A stretch of DNA of 64,000 nt from an uncultured Chlorobiaceae bacterium (GTDB taxonomy: Bacteria > Bacteroidota > Chlorobiia > Chlorobiales > Chlorobiaceae): assembly GCA_903843305.1 (NCBI GenBank), contig CAIMPI010000031.1:1-64000 (forward strand). Direction: 5' to 3'. A model generated the notes under the pieces. The model worked only from the letters and a program-made list of their open reading frames with translations. It was not told where the DNA came from and ran no database searches. The translations under genes and the position numbers were made by a program. Below are positions 8,321 through 17,473 of the stretch, piece after piece. Every line of letters begins with the position of its first letter. Within the stretch, counting starts at the first letter, position 1.

Positions 8321-8953
8321 ATGTTATTAATCCAGCAGGACTTGAAAGACGAGTATCTGACTATACCAAACCAGTTGACCGCATTGCGGATTCTGCTTGT
8401 TCCTGTTTTTGTTGCGTTATTGCTGCAGTCAGATCCTTATCTCAAACTGTTTGGCGTCATTGTATTTACTGTGGCTTCCCTGACGGATCTCTATGATGGT
8501 TATCATGCACGAAAATATGGTGTTGAGACTCGTCTTGGCGCTTTTCTCGATCCCCTTGCTGATAAATTACTTATTACGGCCGCGTTTCTGCTCTATGTCT
8601 GGATGGGCTATCTGGTGCTCTGGATGGTGATTCTTGTTGTGGTCAGGGATGTTTTAGTGACATCGTTGAGGATTTATGCCGAATATAAAAACAGGCCGGT
8701 AGTGACAAGCATGGAGGCGAAATACAAAACCCTTGTGCAGAATCTCTTTGTCTATCTGATCATGGCGCTCATTCTGATGAAGGAGGCGGCGTTTTTTGGC
8801 AAGGGTCTGTCGCTCACGATCAGCCGTTTTCTGGCTTCAGGTTATCTGGATTCGATCATGCTGGTTGTAACTGTTTTTACGGTCTACACTGGTATTTCTT
8901 ATCTGGTCAGCAACTGGGGTATCTACTTTCAGAAGCCTCTTCAGGGCCGATGA
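8321..8953 (+). CDS. pgsA: CDP-diacylglycerol--glycerol-3-phosphate 3-phosphatidyltransferase
   Basis: This enzyme makes phosphatidylglycerol phosphate from CDP-diacylglycerol and glycerol 3-phosphate in the inner membrane, the committed step to phosphatidylglycerol. The CDP-alcohol phosphotransferase signature is intact: D-x2-DG-x2-AR-x8-G-x3-D-x3-D spans DLYDGYHARKYG and GAFLDPLADK. Several hydrophobic spans surround it. The ATG at 8321 is preferred over a GTG two codons earlier. The gene is followed 4 bases later by pgpA, which performs the next step. Confidence 0.92.
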   Translation: MLLIQQDLKDEYLTIPNQLTALRILLVPVFVALLLQSDPYLKLFGVIVFTVASLTDLYDGYHARKYGVETRLGAFLDPLADKLLITAAFLLYVWMGYLVLWMVILVVVRDVLVTSLRIYAEYKNRPVVTSMEAKYKTLVQNLFVYLIMALILMKEAAFFGKGLSLTISRFLASGYLDSIMLVVTVFTVYTGISYLVSNWGIYFQKPLQGR

Positions 8954-8957
8954 TAGC

Positions 8958-9434
8958 ATGAAGCGGCTTGCGGCAAAAATTTTTTCCACCTGTTTCGGAA
9001 TTGGTTATTTTCCTGTGGCTCCCGGGACGGTGACGAGTATTGTGGCCGTTCTCTGCTACTCTTTCATTCCCATACTCCATTACCCGCCGCTTTTGCTCTC
9101 CCTTGTTGCGCTCTTCAGTGTTGTTGGCGTCTGGTCAGGAACGCTGATGGAGGAGGAGTGCGGGGAGGATCCCTCTATTGTAACGATAGATGAACTTGCC
9201 GGTCAGTGGCTTGCGCTGGCTTTTCTGCCTGAGGGATGGTTGTCTGTGCTGCTCTCGCTTGCCTTTTTCCGCTTTTTCGATATAGCAAAACCCGGGCCTG
9301 TCGATGCCGCTCAGCGTTTACCCGGAGGGTGGGGAATCATGGCTGATGATCTGCTTGCAGGGTTGTTTGCCAATCTTGCCGTACGGGGAGTGCTGCTTCT
9401 CTTTACCGCTTTTTACCTCTGGGTAGCAGTGTAA
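8958..9434 (+). CDS. pgpA: Phosphatidylglycerophosphatase A
   Basis: PgpA removes the phosphate from phosphatidylglycerol phosphate, completing phosphatidylglycerol synthesis in the inner membrane. Family hallmarks are the N-terminal GIGYFPVAPGTVTS, the central IVTIDELAGQW, and FFRFFDIAKPGP followed by GGWGIMADDLLAG, which holds acidic metal-binding residues. At 158 residues it has the usual length. It forms a pair with pgsA. Its 3' end overlaps the convergent dxs gene by 22 bases, so the two messages are partly antisense. Confidence 0.93.
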   Translation: MKRLAAKIFSTCFGIGYFPVAPGTVTSIVAVLCYSFIPILHYPPLLLSLVALFSVVGVWSGTLMEEECGEDPSIVTIDELAGQWLALAFLPEGWLSVLLSLAFFRFFDIAKPGPVDAAQRLPGGWGIMADDLLAGLFANLAVRGVLLLFTAFYLWVAV

Positions 9435-11314
9435 AATCTCATGATGTTTTCCGCCATTGTTGGAGTGTCGAAACCGATTTTTCGGTAGAGTTCATCGATA
9501 TGTCCATGGGTCACAAATGTATCTGGCAGTGCTACTTTCAGGACGGGAAGGTGCAGCCCTTTAGCATTGAGGTGGTCAATCACAGCGCTGCCAAGCCCGC
9601 CGATTGTGCTGTTCTCCTCAATGACGACAACATGTGTTGACCGAGATGCCAGTTCTTCAATTATGTCGCTGTCGAGCGGCTTGAGGAATCTCATATTGAC
9701 AACGGTGGCGTCAATGCCCTCTCTTTCCAGCAAGCTCGCTACCTCCAGTGCCTTGCCGGTCATGTTTCCAAAACCGAGCAGAGCCAACCCTTGCCCTTGA
9801 TGGAGAATCTCCGCTTTTCCGATGGGAAGAGAAGTGAAGTTTTTTCGCAGGGGGATGCCTGTGCTGTTGCCTCTGGGGTAACGGATGGCAACCGGGCCTT
9901 TCAGGTCATAGAGCGCGGTGTAGAGCATATCGCGCAGCTCCTGCTCATCCGCTGGTGCCATAATGACAAGTCCTGGCACAGCATGAAGATAGGAAAGGTC
10001 GAAAGCTCCGTGGTGGGTGGGGCCGTCCTCGCCCACCAGGCCAGCCCGGTCAATGGCAAAGACGACGTGCAGGTTTTGCAGCGAAACGTCATGAATCAGT
10101 TGGTCAAACGCGCGCTGGAGAAAAGTGGAATAAACAGCAAAGACTGGCTTGTATCCCTGTGTTGCCAGCCCTGCGGCAAAGGTGACGGCATGGGGTTCCG
10201 CAATACCGACATCATAAAAGCGGTTTGGAAGGGCCTTTTGGAAGAGGTCGAGCGATGTGCCGCTTGGCATGGCGGCAGTAATGGCGGTAATCCGGGTATC
10301 TTTCAGGGCAAGTTCAACCAGCGCCTCTCCAAAGACCTCCTGATATTTCGGAGGCAGCGAGCTGTCGGCGGTTTTGAGGTTTTTACCGGTTGTGGTATCG
10401 AAGCCGCCGTTGTGTGCGTGCCATTTGCTTTGGTTCTCTTCAGCAGGCTTGAACCCTTTGCCTTTTGTGGTGGTAACATGCAGCAGTTTTGGGTGGGGAA
10501 GCGCCTGCATCTCCTTGAGCGCCTTAACGAGCTGCTCCATGTTGTGACCATCAATCGGCCCGAAATATCTCAGGCCGAGAGCCTCAAAAAATGCTCCCGG
10601 TGTTAATGCAGCCTTGAATCCATCCTCAAGTTTGCGAATGGCCTTTTTTGCCTTCTCACCAAGCTCATTGTTAAGGAGTGAAATTGATTGCCAGAGCAGT
10701 GTGCGGGCTTTGTTGTAGGTTTTGTTCAGTGTCATGTTGATCAGATGGGTTCTCAGGCCTCCGGTACTTGGCGAGATGGCCATCTGGTTGTCATTGAGAA
10801 TTACCAGGACATCACTTTTCAGATCTCCGAGGTGGTTCATTGCTTCAAATGCCATGCCTCCGGTCATGCTGCCATCTCCAATGACGGCTATAACCTTCTC
10901 ATTGCTTCCAGAGAGTACAGTTCCAGCGGCAATTCCAGCAGCAGCAGAGATGGAGGTCGATGCGTGGCCGACGCCAAAGGCATCATGTGGACTCTCCGTT
11001 CTTTTGGGAAAGCCGGCCAAGCCGTTGTATTGCCGATTGCTCTGCATAAGCTCTTTTCTGCCGGTCAGGATTTTATGCACGTAGGCCTGGTGCCCTACAT
11101 CCCATATAATTTTATCATGGGGAGTACTGTAGACATGATGCAGTGCAACAGTCAACTCTACAACGCCCAGGCTTGATGCAAAATGGCCGCCATTAACCGA
11201 AACAAGATCGATTATCTCACTTCGACACTCATCAGCCAGTGTCTGAAGCTCAGCAAGAGTGAGCTTTTTGAGATCAACTGGTGAATGAATTGCTGAAAGG
11301 AGTGGCATAGTCAA
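9413..11314 (-). CDS. dxs: 1-deoxy-D-xylulose-5-phosphate synthase
   Basis: Dxs condenses pyruvate and glyceraldehyde 3-phosphate with thiamine diphosphate, the entry step of the MEP isoprenoid pathway. In a phototroph this feeds bacteriochlorophyll tails, carotenoids and quinones. It shows the N-terminal HxxYxHK-like VGHQAYVHKILTGR, the ThDP motif GDGSMTGG ending in NDNQMAIS (about residues 146-180), a pyrimidine domain with YSTFLQRAFDQ, and a transketolase C-terminal domain. At 633 residues it is full length. Its start overlaps the upstream yjbQ-like stop by 4 bases (ATGA), indicating coupled translation. Confidence 0.96.
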   Translation of the reverse strand: MTMPLLSAIHSPVDLKKLTLAELQTLADECRSEIIDLVSVNGGHFASSLGVVELTVALHHVYSTPHDKIIWDVGHQAYVHKILTGRKELMQSNRQYNGLAGFPKRTESPHDAFGVGHASTSISAAAGIAAGTVLSGSNEKVIAVIGDGSMTGGMAFEAMNHLGDLKSDVLVILNDNQMAISPSTGGLRTHLINMTLNKTYNKARTLLWQSISLLNNELGEKAKKAIRKLEDGFKAALTPGAFFEALGLRYFGPIDGHNMEQLVKALKEMQALPHPKLLHVTTTKGKGFKPAEENQSKWHAHNGGFDTTTGKNLKTADSSLPPKYQEVFGEALVELALKDTRITAITAAMPSGTSLDLFQKALPNRFYDVGIAEPHAVTFAAGLATQGYKPVFAVYSTFLQRAFDQLIHDVSLQNLHVVFAIDRAGLVGEDGPTHHGAFDLSYLHAVPGLVIMAPADEQELRDMLYTALYDLKGPVAIRYPRGNSTGIPLRKNFTSLPIGKAEILHQGQGLALLGFGNMTGKALEVASLLEREGIDATVVNMRFLKPLDSDIIEELASRSTHVVVIEENSTIGGLGSAVIDHLNAKGLHLPVLKVALPDTFVTHGHIDELYRKIGFDTPTMAENIMRFYTATQR

Positions 11315-11736
11315 ATTCCTGAAATCTGCAGAAGAATAGTTCTCTCTGCGCGTGGGCCGTCGAGTTCAACGAAAAAAACTGACTGCCACTGACCCAGCAG
11401 CATCTTTCCTTCCGAAAAAGGAATCGTTTCCGAGCTGTTCATAAACAGTCCGAGAAGATGAGAGTGGGCATTATGTCGGCCATCAAGAGGGTTAAGGTTA
11501 TGCAGGTAGTTGCCATCTTTTGGAACAAGGCGCTTGAGAAAAGTCTCCATATCTTCAAGAAGCCGCTTTTCTTTTTCATTGAGATTAATAAACGCGGTTG
11601 TATGACGGCTTATGACAGTGATCTGCCCTCTATCCAGCCCTGTCGATGAGAGGAATGTCGTTACCTCTGCGGTAATGTCGATAATTTCAATCGGCCTTGT
11701 GGTTTCTACTGTGATGGTGTGTGTAAAGACTTGCAT
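11311..11736 (-). CDS. YjbQ/UPF0047 family protein
   Basis: A 141-residue protein of the UPF0047 family; some members have weak thiamine-phosphate synthase activity in complementation tests, but the real role is uncertain. Family motifs present include GQITVISRHTTAFINLNE, NAHSHLLGLFMNS and LGQWQSVFFVELDGPR. His residues in the first two segments form the likely metal or phosphate site. It sits directly upstream of dxs with a 4-base overlap. That is suggestive because dxs needs thiamine diphosphate, though this link is inference. Confidence 0.88.
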   Translation of the reverse strand: MQVFTHTITVETTRPIEIIDITAEVTTFLSSTGLDRGQITVISRHTTAFINLNEKEKRLLEDMETFLKRLVPKDGNYLHNLNPLDGRHNAHSHLLGLFMNSSETIPFSEGKMLLGQWQSVFFVELDGPRAERTILLQISGI

Positions 11737-11761
11737 GGTAATAAAAAAGTCAAAATTTTTC

Positions 11762-13255
11762 TCAAGCAGGCTTGTCCTGAAGAGAGGGCTCTTTTTTAGA
11801 TATTGTTTTTTTTATGAATGTTATAACTACTGCTTCATGAGGTGAAAGGATCATTTTGATCATCATTTCAGCACAAGTAATATCGCATGTTTTGTTTATG
11901 AATTCTGTGCTGAGGATTTTGAGATCTTCGATGGTGATGTTTTCAAGCACAGCGTGTCCGAATGAAAGGTTTATGCTCATGTTGCTGAAATTTGCCAGAA
12001 TGAAGGCATTAGCCTCAGTTGTGAATCGGCGAAATCCCAGACAAAGCGATGCGTATGAGGTATTCAGATTAAGCCATTCTATCCGGCCTTCTTGAAAGAG
12101 AGTGCTTTTTTGAAGTAAAAAGAGTAGTTTATAGAACTCGGTCAGTTTCAGATCGCGGGGTTCAGTCGCCGGGCTGATAAGTTGTACAGGAATTTTTTTC
12201 CGAAAGCCTTCCATCTGTCCTTGATGAATAAGTTGCATACCTGGAGAGGTGAGTGATATAAGAGCTGCGGCTTTGTTATTCAGTCCCAATTTTTCAGCAG
12301 CTCGAGGCTCATCATGGTTTTCTATAAACCGGCAAAGATGTTCCTGGTAATCCCACGGAGCAAGCAAATGACCGGTCAGTTTTTCAATATCGACCTCGCT
12401 GTTGCTGAGATAATCGTAAAATGGCTTGTCGTAGGTAAAGTCAAATCCTTGTTGCTGTAGCTCCCACTCTTTGTTCCAGTAGGATTCGGCAAGAAAGATA
12501 AAGTTCGGGTGAAGGCGCTTTACTGTAGCGATTGCCTCTTGCCAGAACTCATTTTTCATGGAAATGCCAAAGTTATTCCAAGTCGTATTGAAAACGCTTT
12601 TAAGAATCAGCATGGCCATGTCGCACCTGACAGCGTCGCAGAGCGAGCTTATCTTCAACAGGTTTGCAATCATCATGGTATGCGTTTCCTGTCGAGCGTA
12701 GTTGAGTTGAAGGGTATCTGTCCATGGGGGAAAGTAGGGATCTTTGCCGTAGGCAAGGTATTTTGCTTTTACATACTCAAAGCTTGATGAAGGTTGTTGG
12801 TGATGTTCAGAATTGGTGACAGGAATAAAATAATCGGGATATTCTGGAAGCCACTCGTTGTCGAGCGCAAGGTGATTTGGCACAAAGTCGAGCATAAGCC
12901 TGATGCCGAGTTTGTGAAGTTTTTCACGAAAAGCAAGAAGTTCGACTTCTCCACCCAGAGCTTCGTTGACGGTATATGAGGGGATTGAATAAGGTGATGA
13001 TGCAATTTTCTCTGGTGTTATGATCGTTAAGTGGTCAAGGAATGAGCTTCGAAGTCCTTCATGAGCCATCGCAATCGCCTTGCTGTACTGGCTTGGTGTC
13101 CACACACCCATAAGCCAGACAATGTCAAACTTGCAGGATGCAATAAAGGAAAATTCCTCATCTGGAACAGTACCGAGGGTTACAGAGTAATTGTGTTCGA
13201 CGCTGAGTTTCTGCAGCCAGATCCTGGTATTGATTTCGTAAACAAGAGAAAACAT
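11762..13255 (-). CDS. GH13 (alpha-amylase superfamily) glycoside hydrolase or transferase
   Basis: A 497-residue TIM-barrel enzyme acting on alpha-glucosidic bonds. All GH13 catalytic positions are visible: region I DFVPNH (123-128), nucleophile Asp212 in AVRCDMAM, acid/base Glu257 in FLAESYW, and Asp315 in ENHDEPR. No signal peptide is seen, so it is probably cytoplasmic and may work on glycogen or maltodextrins. The substrate cannot be read from the sequence. It lies 25 bases upstream of the yjbQ-dxs pair on the same strand and may be cotranscribed. Confidence 0.88.
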   Translation of the reverse strand: MFSLVYEINTRIWLQKLSVEHNYSVTLGTVPDEEFSFIASCKFDIVWLMGVWTPSQYSKAIAMAHEGLRSSFLDHLTIITPEKIASSPYSIPSYTVNEALGGEVELLAFREKLHKLGIRLMLDFVPNHLALDNEWLPEYPDYFIPVTNSEHHQQPSSSFEYVKAKYLAYGKDPYFPPWTDTLQLNYARQETHTMMIANLLKISSLCDAVRCDMAMLILKSVFNTTWNNFGISMKNEFWQEAIATVKRLHPNFIFLAESYWNKEWELQQQGFDFTYDKPFYDYLSNSEVDIEKLTGHLLAPWDYQEHLCRFIENHDEPRAAEKLGLNNKAAALISLTSPGMQLIHQGQMEGFRKKIPVQLISPATEPRDLKLTEFYKLLFLLQKSTLFQEGRIEWLNLNTSYASLCLGFRRFTTEANAFILANFSNMSINLSFGHAVLENITIEDLKILSTEFINKTCDITCAEMMIKMILSPHEAVVITFIKKTISKKEPSLQDKPA

Positions 13256-13495
13256 TGGATTTTGATTCTTTATGTATGGGCAAGAGTTTGTACTTAAATA
13301 TAATAACTCTTGAAGCCAATATTGAGCATGCCGGGCATTAAAAAAGTCGAAGTGTTACTGGCAGATGATTTGTTGGAGAGTAATTTGTAAAAAGGGTAAA
13401 GTTATACGAAATTCAACAGGAGATTTTGGCGCGGAATGGTCTAAAAAAGAGATATACAGAGATGCGCTTTAACTGTTAACGGGTGTTCAGAAGTA

Positions 13496-15706
13496 TTGAC
13501 GGATTTTTTAAACGATCTCAATGATGTACAGCGCAATGCTGTTATTTCCACTTCCGGGCCTGTGATGGTTTTAGCGGGAGCTGGTTCCGGCAAAACAAGG
13601 GTGATAACCTATCGTATTGCCTATCTTATCAACGAACAAGGGATTGCGCCCCACAATATTCTGGCACTTACCTTTACCAACAAGGCCGCTGGCGAGATGC
13701 GTCATCGTGTAGATGCCCTTCTTCACCAAGGCAATTCCTCTGGTTTGTGGATAGGAACTTTTCATTCGATTTTTGCACGTCTTCTTCGAAATTATATTGA
13801 GTTGATTGGTTACAACCGGAACTTTTCAATTTTTGACACTGATGACAGTAAAAGTTTGATCCGACAGTCTATGGCAGATCTCAACATTTCCGTTGATTCA
13901 GTGCCGGTCAATACGGTTCAGGGAATGATAAGCAGGGCAAAAAATAGCTTTATTCTGCCGGTTGAATTTCATCGCAATGCCAGTGAATATAACCAGCAGA
14001 AGGCATCACTTGTTTATGAATTGTACACCAGAAAGCTGAAAGAGAATAACGCCCTTGATTTCGATGACCTGCTTATCAAGCCGATTGAACTCTTCAATGC
14101 CCATCCTGAAGTTCTCAATGAGCTGCAGGACTCTTTCCGTTATATCATGATCGATGAGTATCAGGATACCAATAGGGCGCAGTACCTTGTTGCCAAAATG
14201 CTTGGCGCAAAGCACCGCAATATTTTTGTTGTGGGTGATGATGCACAGTCGATCTACTCCTGGCGTGGTGCTGATATCTCTAATATTCTGAATTTCCAGG
14301 ACGACTATAATGATGCGTTGACTTTCAAGCTTGTCGAGAATTATCGGAGTACCGGTAATATTCTCAAGGCTGCAAACAGTGTTATTGGCCGCAATCTCAG
14401 GCAAATTAAAAAAGAGCTGGTTTCAAATCGGGATGATGGTGAACCATTGACGTTAATCGAGGCATATAATGAGCGTAATGAAGCTGAGAGGGTAGGAGCG
14501 CAGATTTTTACTTTACGTCAGAAGCAGGGATATGAGTTCAGAAGTTTTGCTGTTTTTTACCGCACCAATGCCCAGTCGCGGGTGGTTGAGGATGTTATGA
14601 GGCAGAACAAGATTCCCTACAGATTGTTTGGGAGCGTGTCGTTTTACAAGCGCAAAGAGATTAAGGACGCAGTCGCCTATCTTCGTTTTATTCTTAATGA
14701 GCGTGACAGCGAATCGCTATTGAGAATTATCAATTTTCCACCCCGAAAAATAGGTGATGTCAGTATCAGCAAGCTCAGGGAGTTTGCCGAAGAGCGTGAC
14801 ATCAGCCTTTACGATGCTATCATAAGGGCTGATGAGGGAGGCTTCCCTGCTCGACTGGTCAATGCTCTCACCTCTTTCAGTAGTGTTATTGAGGCCCTCA
14901 AGGGGTTGGCAGTCAACGGTACGGTGTACGAAGTTCTGACGGAGCTTTTCAATCTGACCTCAATTCCGTTGTTGCTGCAGGCGGAAAATACTCCTGAATC
15001 GCTGGCACGTCACGAAAACCTTCAGGAGCTGCTCTCCATGGCAAGGGATTTTTCAGACCATAACCCCGATGCGGGTTCACTTGGAGATTTTCTGGAGAAT
15101 ATCTCTCTTGCTTCTGACTATGAAGAGACGCAGGATTCTGACAACTATGTTTCACTGATGACGGTACATGCGGCCAAGGGTCTTGAGTTTCCTGTTGTGT
15201 TTATTACCGGTCTTGAAGAAAGGCTTTTTCCTCTGCATTGTTATGAGCCAGAAGAGCTTGAGGAGGAGCGTAGACTTTTTTATGTAGCAATGACGAGGGC
15301 GCAGGAAAAGATATTTCTCTCATGGGCGCAGAGTCGCTACCAGTATGGGCAGTTACATCACTCTCTACCGTCAATGTTTATCAGTGAAATCGACTCTTCG
15401 ATAGTCCAGACAGAGGGAGGTGGTTTTCTTTCAGACCGATCAGCGAAGGAGAGGCCCGCTTCCGGGTTATCATCCATGTCGAGAGGTTATCAGCAAAAAA
15501 TAACAATACCTTCTGGGCCAACAGAAATGACTAAGCCGTCTCGTCCTGCCCTTCGTGAAGGGGTGATGGTGCATCATGCTCTTTTTGGTCCAGGTGTTGT
15601 GCTTGATGTTCAGGGAACCGGGATAAAACAAAAAGTTAAGATAACCTTTCGCAATGCAGGGGAAAAGACGCTGATGGTGCAGTATGCCAATCTGAAAATT
15701 CAGTAG
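13496..15706 (+). CDS. uvrD: UvrD/PcrA-type superfamily 1 DNA helicase
   Basis: An ATP-dependent 3'-5' helicase for nucleotide excision repair, mismatch repair and displacement of stalled complexes. The start is a TTG at 13496, the codon that begins directly before the conserved N-terminus (LNDVQRNAVISTSGPVMVLA); no ATG is available there. Walker A AGAGSGKT is at about residue 27-34, DEYQDTN near 219, and VGDDAQSIYSWRGAD and YVAMTRAQEK follow. The last 50 residues form the PcrA-like C-terminal Tudor-type domain (VHHALFGPGVVLDV). The length of 736 is typical. Confidence 0.94.
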   Translation: MTDFLNDLNDVQRNAVISTSGPVMVLAGAGSGKTRVITYRIAYLINEQGIAPHNILALTFTNKAAGEMRHRVDALLHQGNSSGLWIGTFHSIFARLLRNYIELIGYNRNFSIFDTDDSKSLIRQSMADLNISVDSVPVNTVQGMISRAKNSFILPVEFHRNASEYNQQKASLVYELYTRKLKENNALDFDDLLIKPIELFNAHPEVLNELQDSFRYIMIDEYQDTNRAQYLVAKMLGAKHRNIFVVGDDAQSIYSWRGADISNILNFQDDYNDALTFKLVENYRSTGNILKAANSVIGRNLRQIKKELVSNRDDGEPLTLIEAYNERNEAERVGAQIFTLRQKQGYEFRSFAVFYRTNAQSRVVEDVMRQNKIPYRLFGSVSFYKRKEIKDAVAYLRFILNERDSESLLRIINFPPRKIGDVSISKLREFAEERDISLYDAIIRADEGGFPARLVNALTSFSSVIEALKGLAVNGTVYEVLTELFNLTSIPLLLQAENTPESLARHENLQELLSMARDFSDHNPDAGSLGDFLENISLASDYEETQDSDNYVSLMTVHAAKGLEFPVVFITGLEERLFPLHCYEPEELEEERRLFYVAMTRAQEKIFLSWAQSRYQYGQLHHSLPSMFISEIDSSIVQTEGGGFLSDRSAKERPASGLSSMSRGYQQKITIPSGPTEMTKPSRPALREGVMVHHALFGPGVVLDVQGTGIKQKVKITFRNAGEKTLMVQYANLKIQ

Positions 15707-15707
15707 T

Positions 15708-16739
15708 ATGAAGATAATTTTCGGTGTTCAGGGTACGGGAAATGGTCATATCAGTCGAAGTCGTGAACTGGTTCAGAAACTCAGGTTTGATGGACATGAT
15801 GTGGAGGTTATCATCAGTGGCAGAAAAGAGGATGAGTTGAAAGAGATAGAGATTTTTGCGCCTTACCGGGTAATGAAGGGAATGACCCTCGTAACCTACA
15901 AGGGAAAGTTGAACTATATTGATACCATGTTCAAGCTTGATCCGGTAAGTCTGTTGTCGGATATCGTGATGTTGGAAACCTCTGATACTGACTTGATTAT
16001 TACAGATTTTGAGCCGATTACATCCATGGCTGCAAAACTAAAAAATATTCCCTCTATAGGATTTGGTCATCAGTACGCCTTTCAGTACGATATTCCCATA
16101 GCACGTGGAACATTTTTTGAGAAATACGCTTTACTGAATTTTGCGCCCGCCCAGTACAATGCAGGGCTTCACTGGCATCATTTTAATCAACCGATTTTTC
16201 CGCCAGTTATTCCGCAGACGCTCTATGAACGTAAATCCCTGACCGTTGTCAAAGAGAAAGTTCTTGTGTATCTCCCTTTTGAAGAGGTGGCGGATATCTT
16301 GCTCTTTCTTGATCCGTTTTCGGGATTCGAGTTTTTTATCTATGGAAAGGTGCAGGAAAATCGTGATGAGGGGCATCTGCATTTCAGAACCTATTCCCGT
16401 GAAGGGTTTCTCATTGATTTGATGGAGAGTAACGGAGTTGTATGCAATGCGGGATTCGAGCTTCCGGGTGAGGCGCTCCATTTGGGAAAGAAGCTGTTGC
16501 TCAGGCCTCTTGACGGGCAGATTGAGCAGCAATCCAATGCGCTTGGAATGGTGCAGCTCGGGTATGGTATGGCCATGGATAGCCTTGATGAATCTATTTT
16601 GGCCGACTGGTTGCAGAAGCCAGGACGGGAATCATTGCGTTATGCGAGAACGGTAGACTATATTGCTGAATGGATTGACTGTGGGCATTGGGAAGAGCTC
16701 TCGAAATATACTGCTGCAGCTTGGGCGGAAAAATCTTGA
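15708..16739 (+). CDS. MJ1255/VC2487-type glycosyltransferase
   Basis: A 343-residue GT-B-like glycosyltransferase. The N-terminus IFGVQGTGNGHISRSREL is the glycine-rich loop of this family (MurG/GT28 related), and the C-terminal half has GVVCNAGFELPGEALHLGK, the nucleotide-sugar-binding region. The acceptor is unknown. It begins 2 bases after the helicase stop, so it is probably cotranscribed with uvrD, and is followed by a nitroreductase gene after 11 bases. No membrane span is apparent. Confidence 0.85.
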   Translation: MKIIFGVQGTGNGHISRSRELVQKLRFDGHDVEVIISGRKEDELKEIEIFAPYRVMKGMTLVTYKGKLNYIDTMFKLDPVSLLSDIVMLETSDTDLIITDFEPITSMAAKLKNIPSIGFGHQYAFQYDIPIARGTFFEKYALLNFAPAQYNAGLHWHHFNQPIFPPVIPQTLYERKSLTVVKEKVLVYLPFEEVADILLFLDPFSGFEFFIYGKVQENRDEGHLHFRTYSREGFLIDLMESNGVVCNAGFELPGEALHLGKKLLLRPLDGQIEQQSNALGMVQLGYGMAMDSLDESILADWLQKPGRESLRYARTVDYIAEWIDCGHWEELSKYTAAAWAEKS

Positions 16740-16750
16740 TTTTTATAACC

Positions 16751-17329
16751 ATGAAATTCAGGGATCTTGTAACGAAGTGCCGGAGTTATCGGCGATTTGA
16801 CGGTAACTTTCTGGTTACAGAGGAAACTTTGCGCGAGCTTGTTGAGCTTGCCTGCTATGTCCCTTCCGCCAGAAATCTTCAGCCACTGAAATATATTGCG
16901 GTTTGTGATCCTTCGGTTGTTGCGGAGATTTATCCTTGCCTCGCATGGGCGGGCTATCTTGCTGACTGGCCAGGTCCGGTTGACGGAGAACGTCCAACGG
17001 CTTTTATTGTCATGCTTGGTGATTTTGGAATAACCAAAGATTTTGCCTGCGACAGTGGTATTGCAGCTCAGACCATTCTTCTTGGCGCAACGGTTTCGGG
17101 TCTTGGCGGTTGTATTATTGGCGCTTTTCAAAGAAAACAAATCAGGGAATTACTAAAGATTCCTGAGAGCTTTTCACCGCTCATGGTCATTGCTTTAGGA
17201 AAACCTGTCGAAACGGTGGTTATTGACCAGATGTCGAATAATGATTCAGTTCGTTACGTCAGGGATGCGAACGATATTCATCATGTGCCCAAAAGAGTTA
17301 TTGATGATGTGCTCTTGAATTTTATATAA
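16751..17329 (+). CDS. Nitroreductase family protein
   Basis: An FMN-dependent NAD(P)H oxidoreductase-like protein of 192 residues. CRSYRRFDGN near the N-terminus and YVPSARNLQPLKYI are the FMN-phosphate-binding segments. DSGIAAQTILLGATVSGLGGC is the helix and loop typical of the fold, and VIALGKPVE is near the end. The ATG at 16751 is chosen because the flavin-binding segment follows at once; an earlier in-frame start at 16688 would overlap the preceding gene by 52 bases. The physiological substrate is unknown. Confidence 0.87.
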   Translation: MKFRDLVTKCRSYRRFDGNFLVTEETLRELVELACYVPSARNLQPLKYIAVCDPSVVAEIYPCLAWAGYLADWPGPVDGERPTAFIVMLGDFGITKDFACDSGIAAQTILLGATVSGLGGCIIGAFQRKQIRELLKIPESFSPLMVIALGKPVETVVIDQMSNNDSVRYVRDANDIHHVPKRVIDDVLLNFI

Positions 17330-17413
17330 TCAGAGCAACTCCGATCAGGTATTGCAGAAAAAGATTGTTCTTCTCTAAGCAGAGGAAAAATGGTACCTTA
17401 AAAACTATGTTTT

Positions 17414-17432
17414 TTCTCTTCTTGGAAGAGAA
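17414..17432. other. Hairpin upstream of the ArsA-like gene
   Basis: The perfect 8-base arms ttctcttc and gaagagaa flank a 3-base loop. It lies between the nitroreductase and the ArsA-like ATPase and is followed within 6 bases by a short T-run (cctttttg). It could be a weak terminator or an mRNA leader hairpin. Confidence 0.35.
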
Positions 17433-17473
17433 GAGGCCTTTTTGATTCTTGAGCTTTAATCAGGGGATTTTTT

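Noticed and set aside
9791-10606. 271-codon plus-strand ORF
   Set aside because: Shadow frame entirely inside dxs, which is strongly supported on the other strand.
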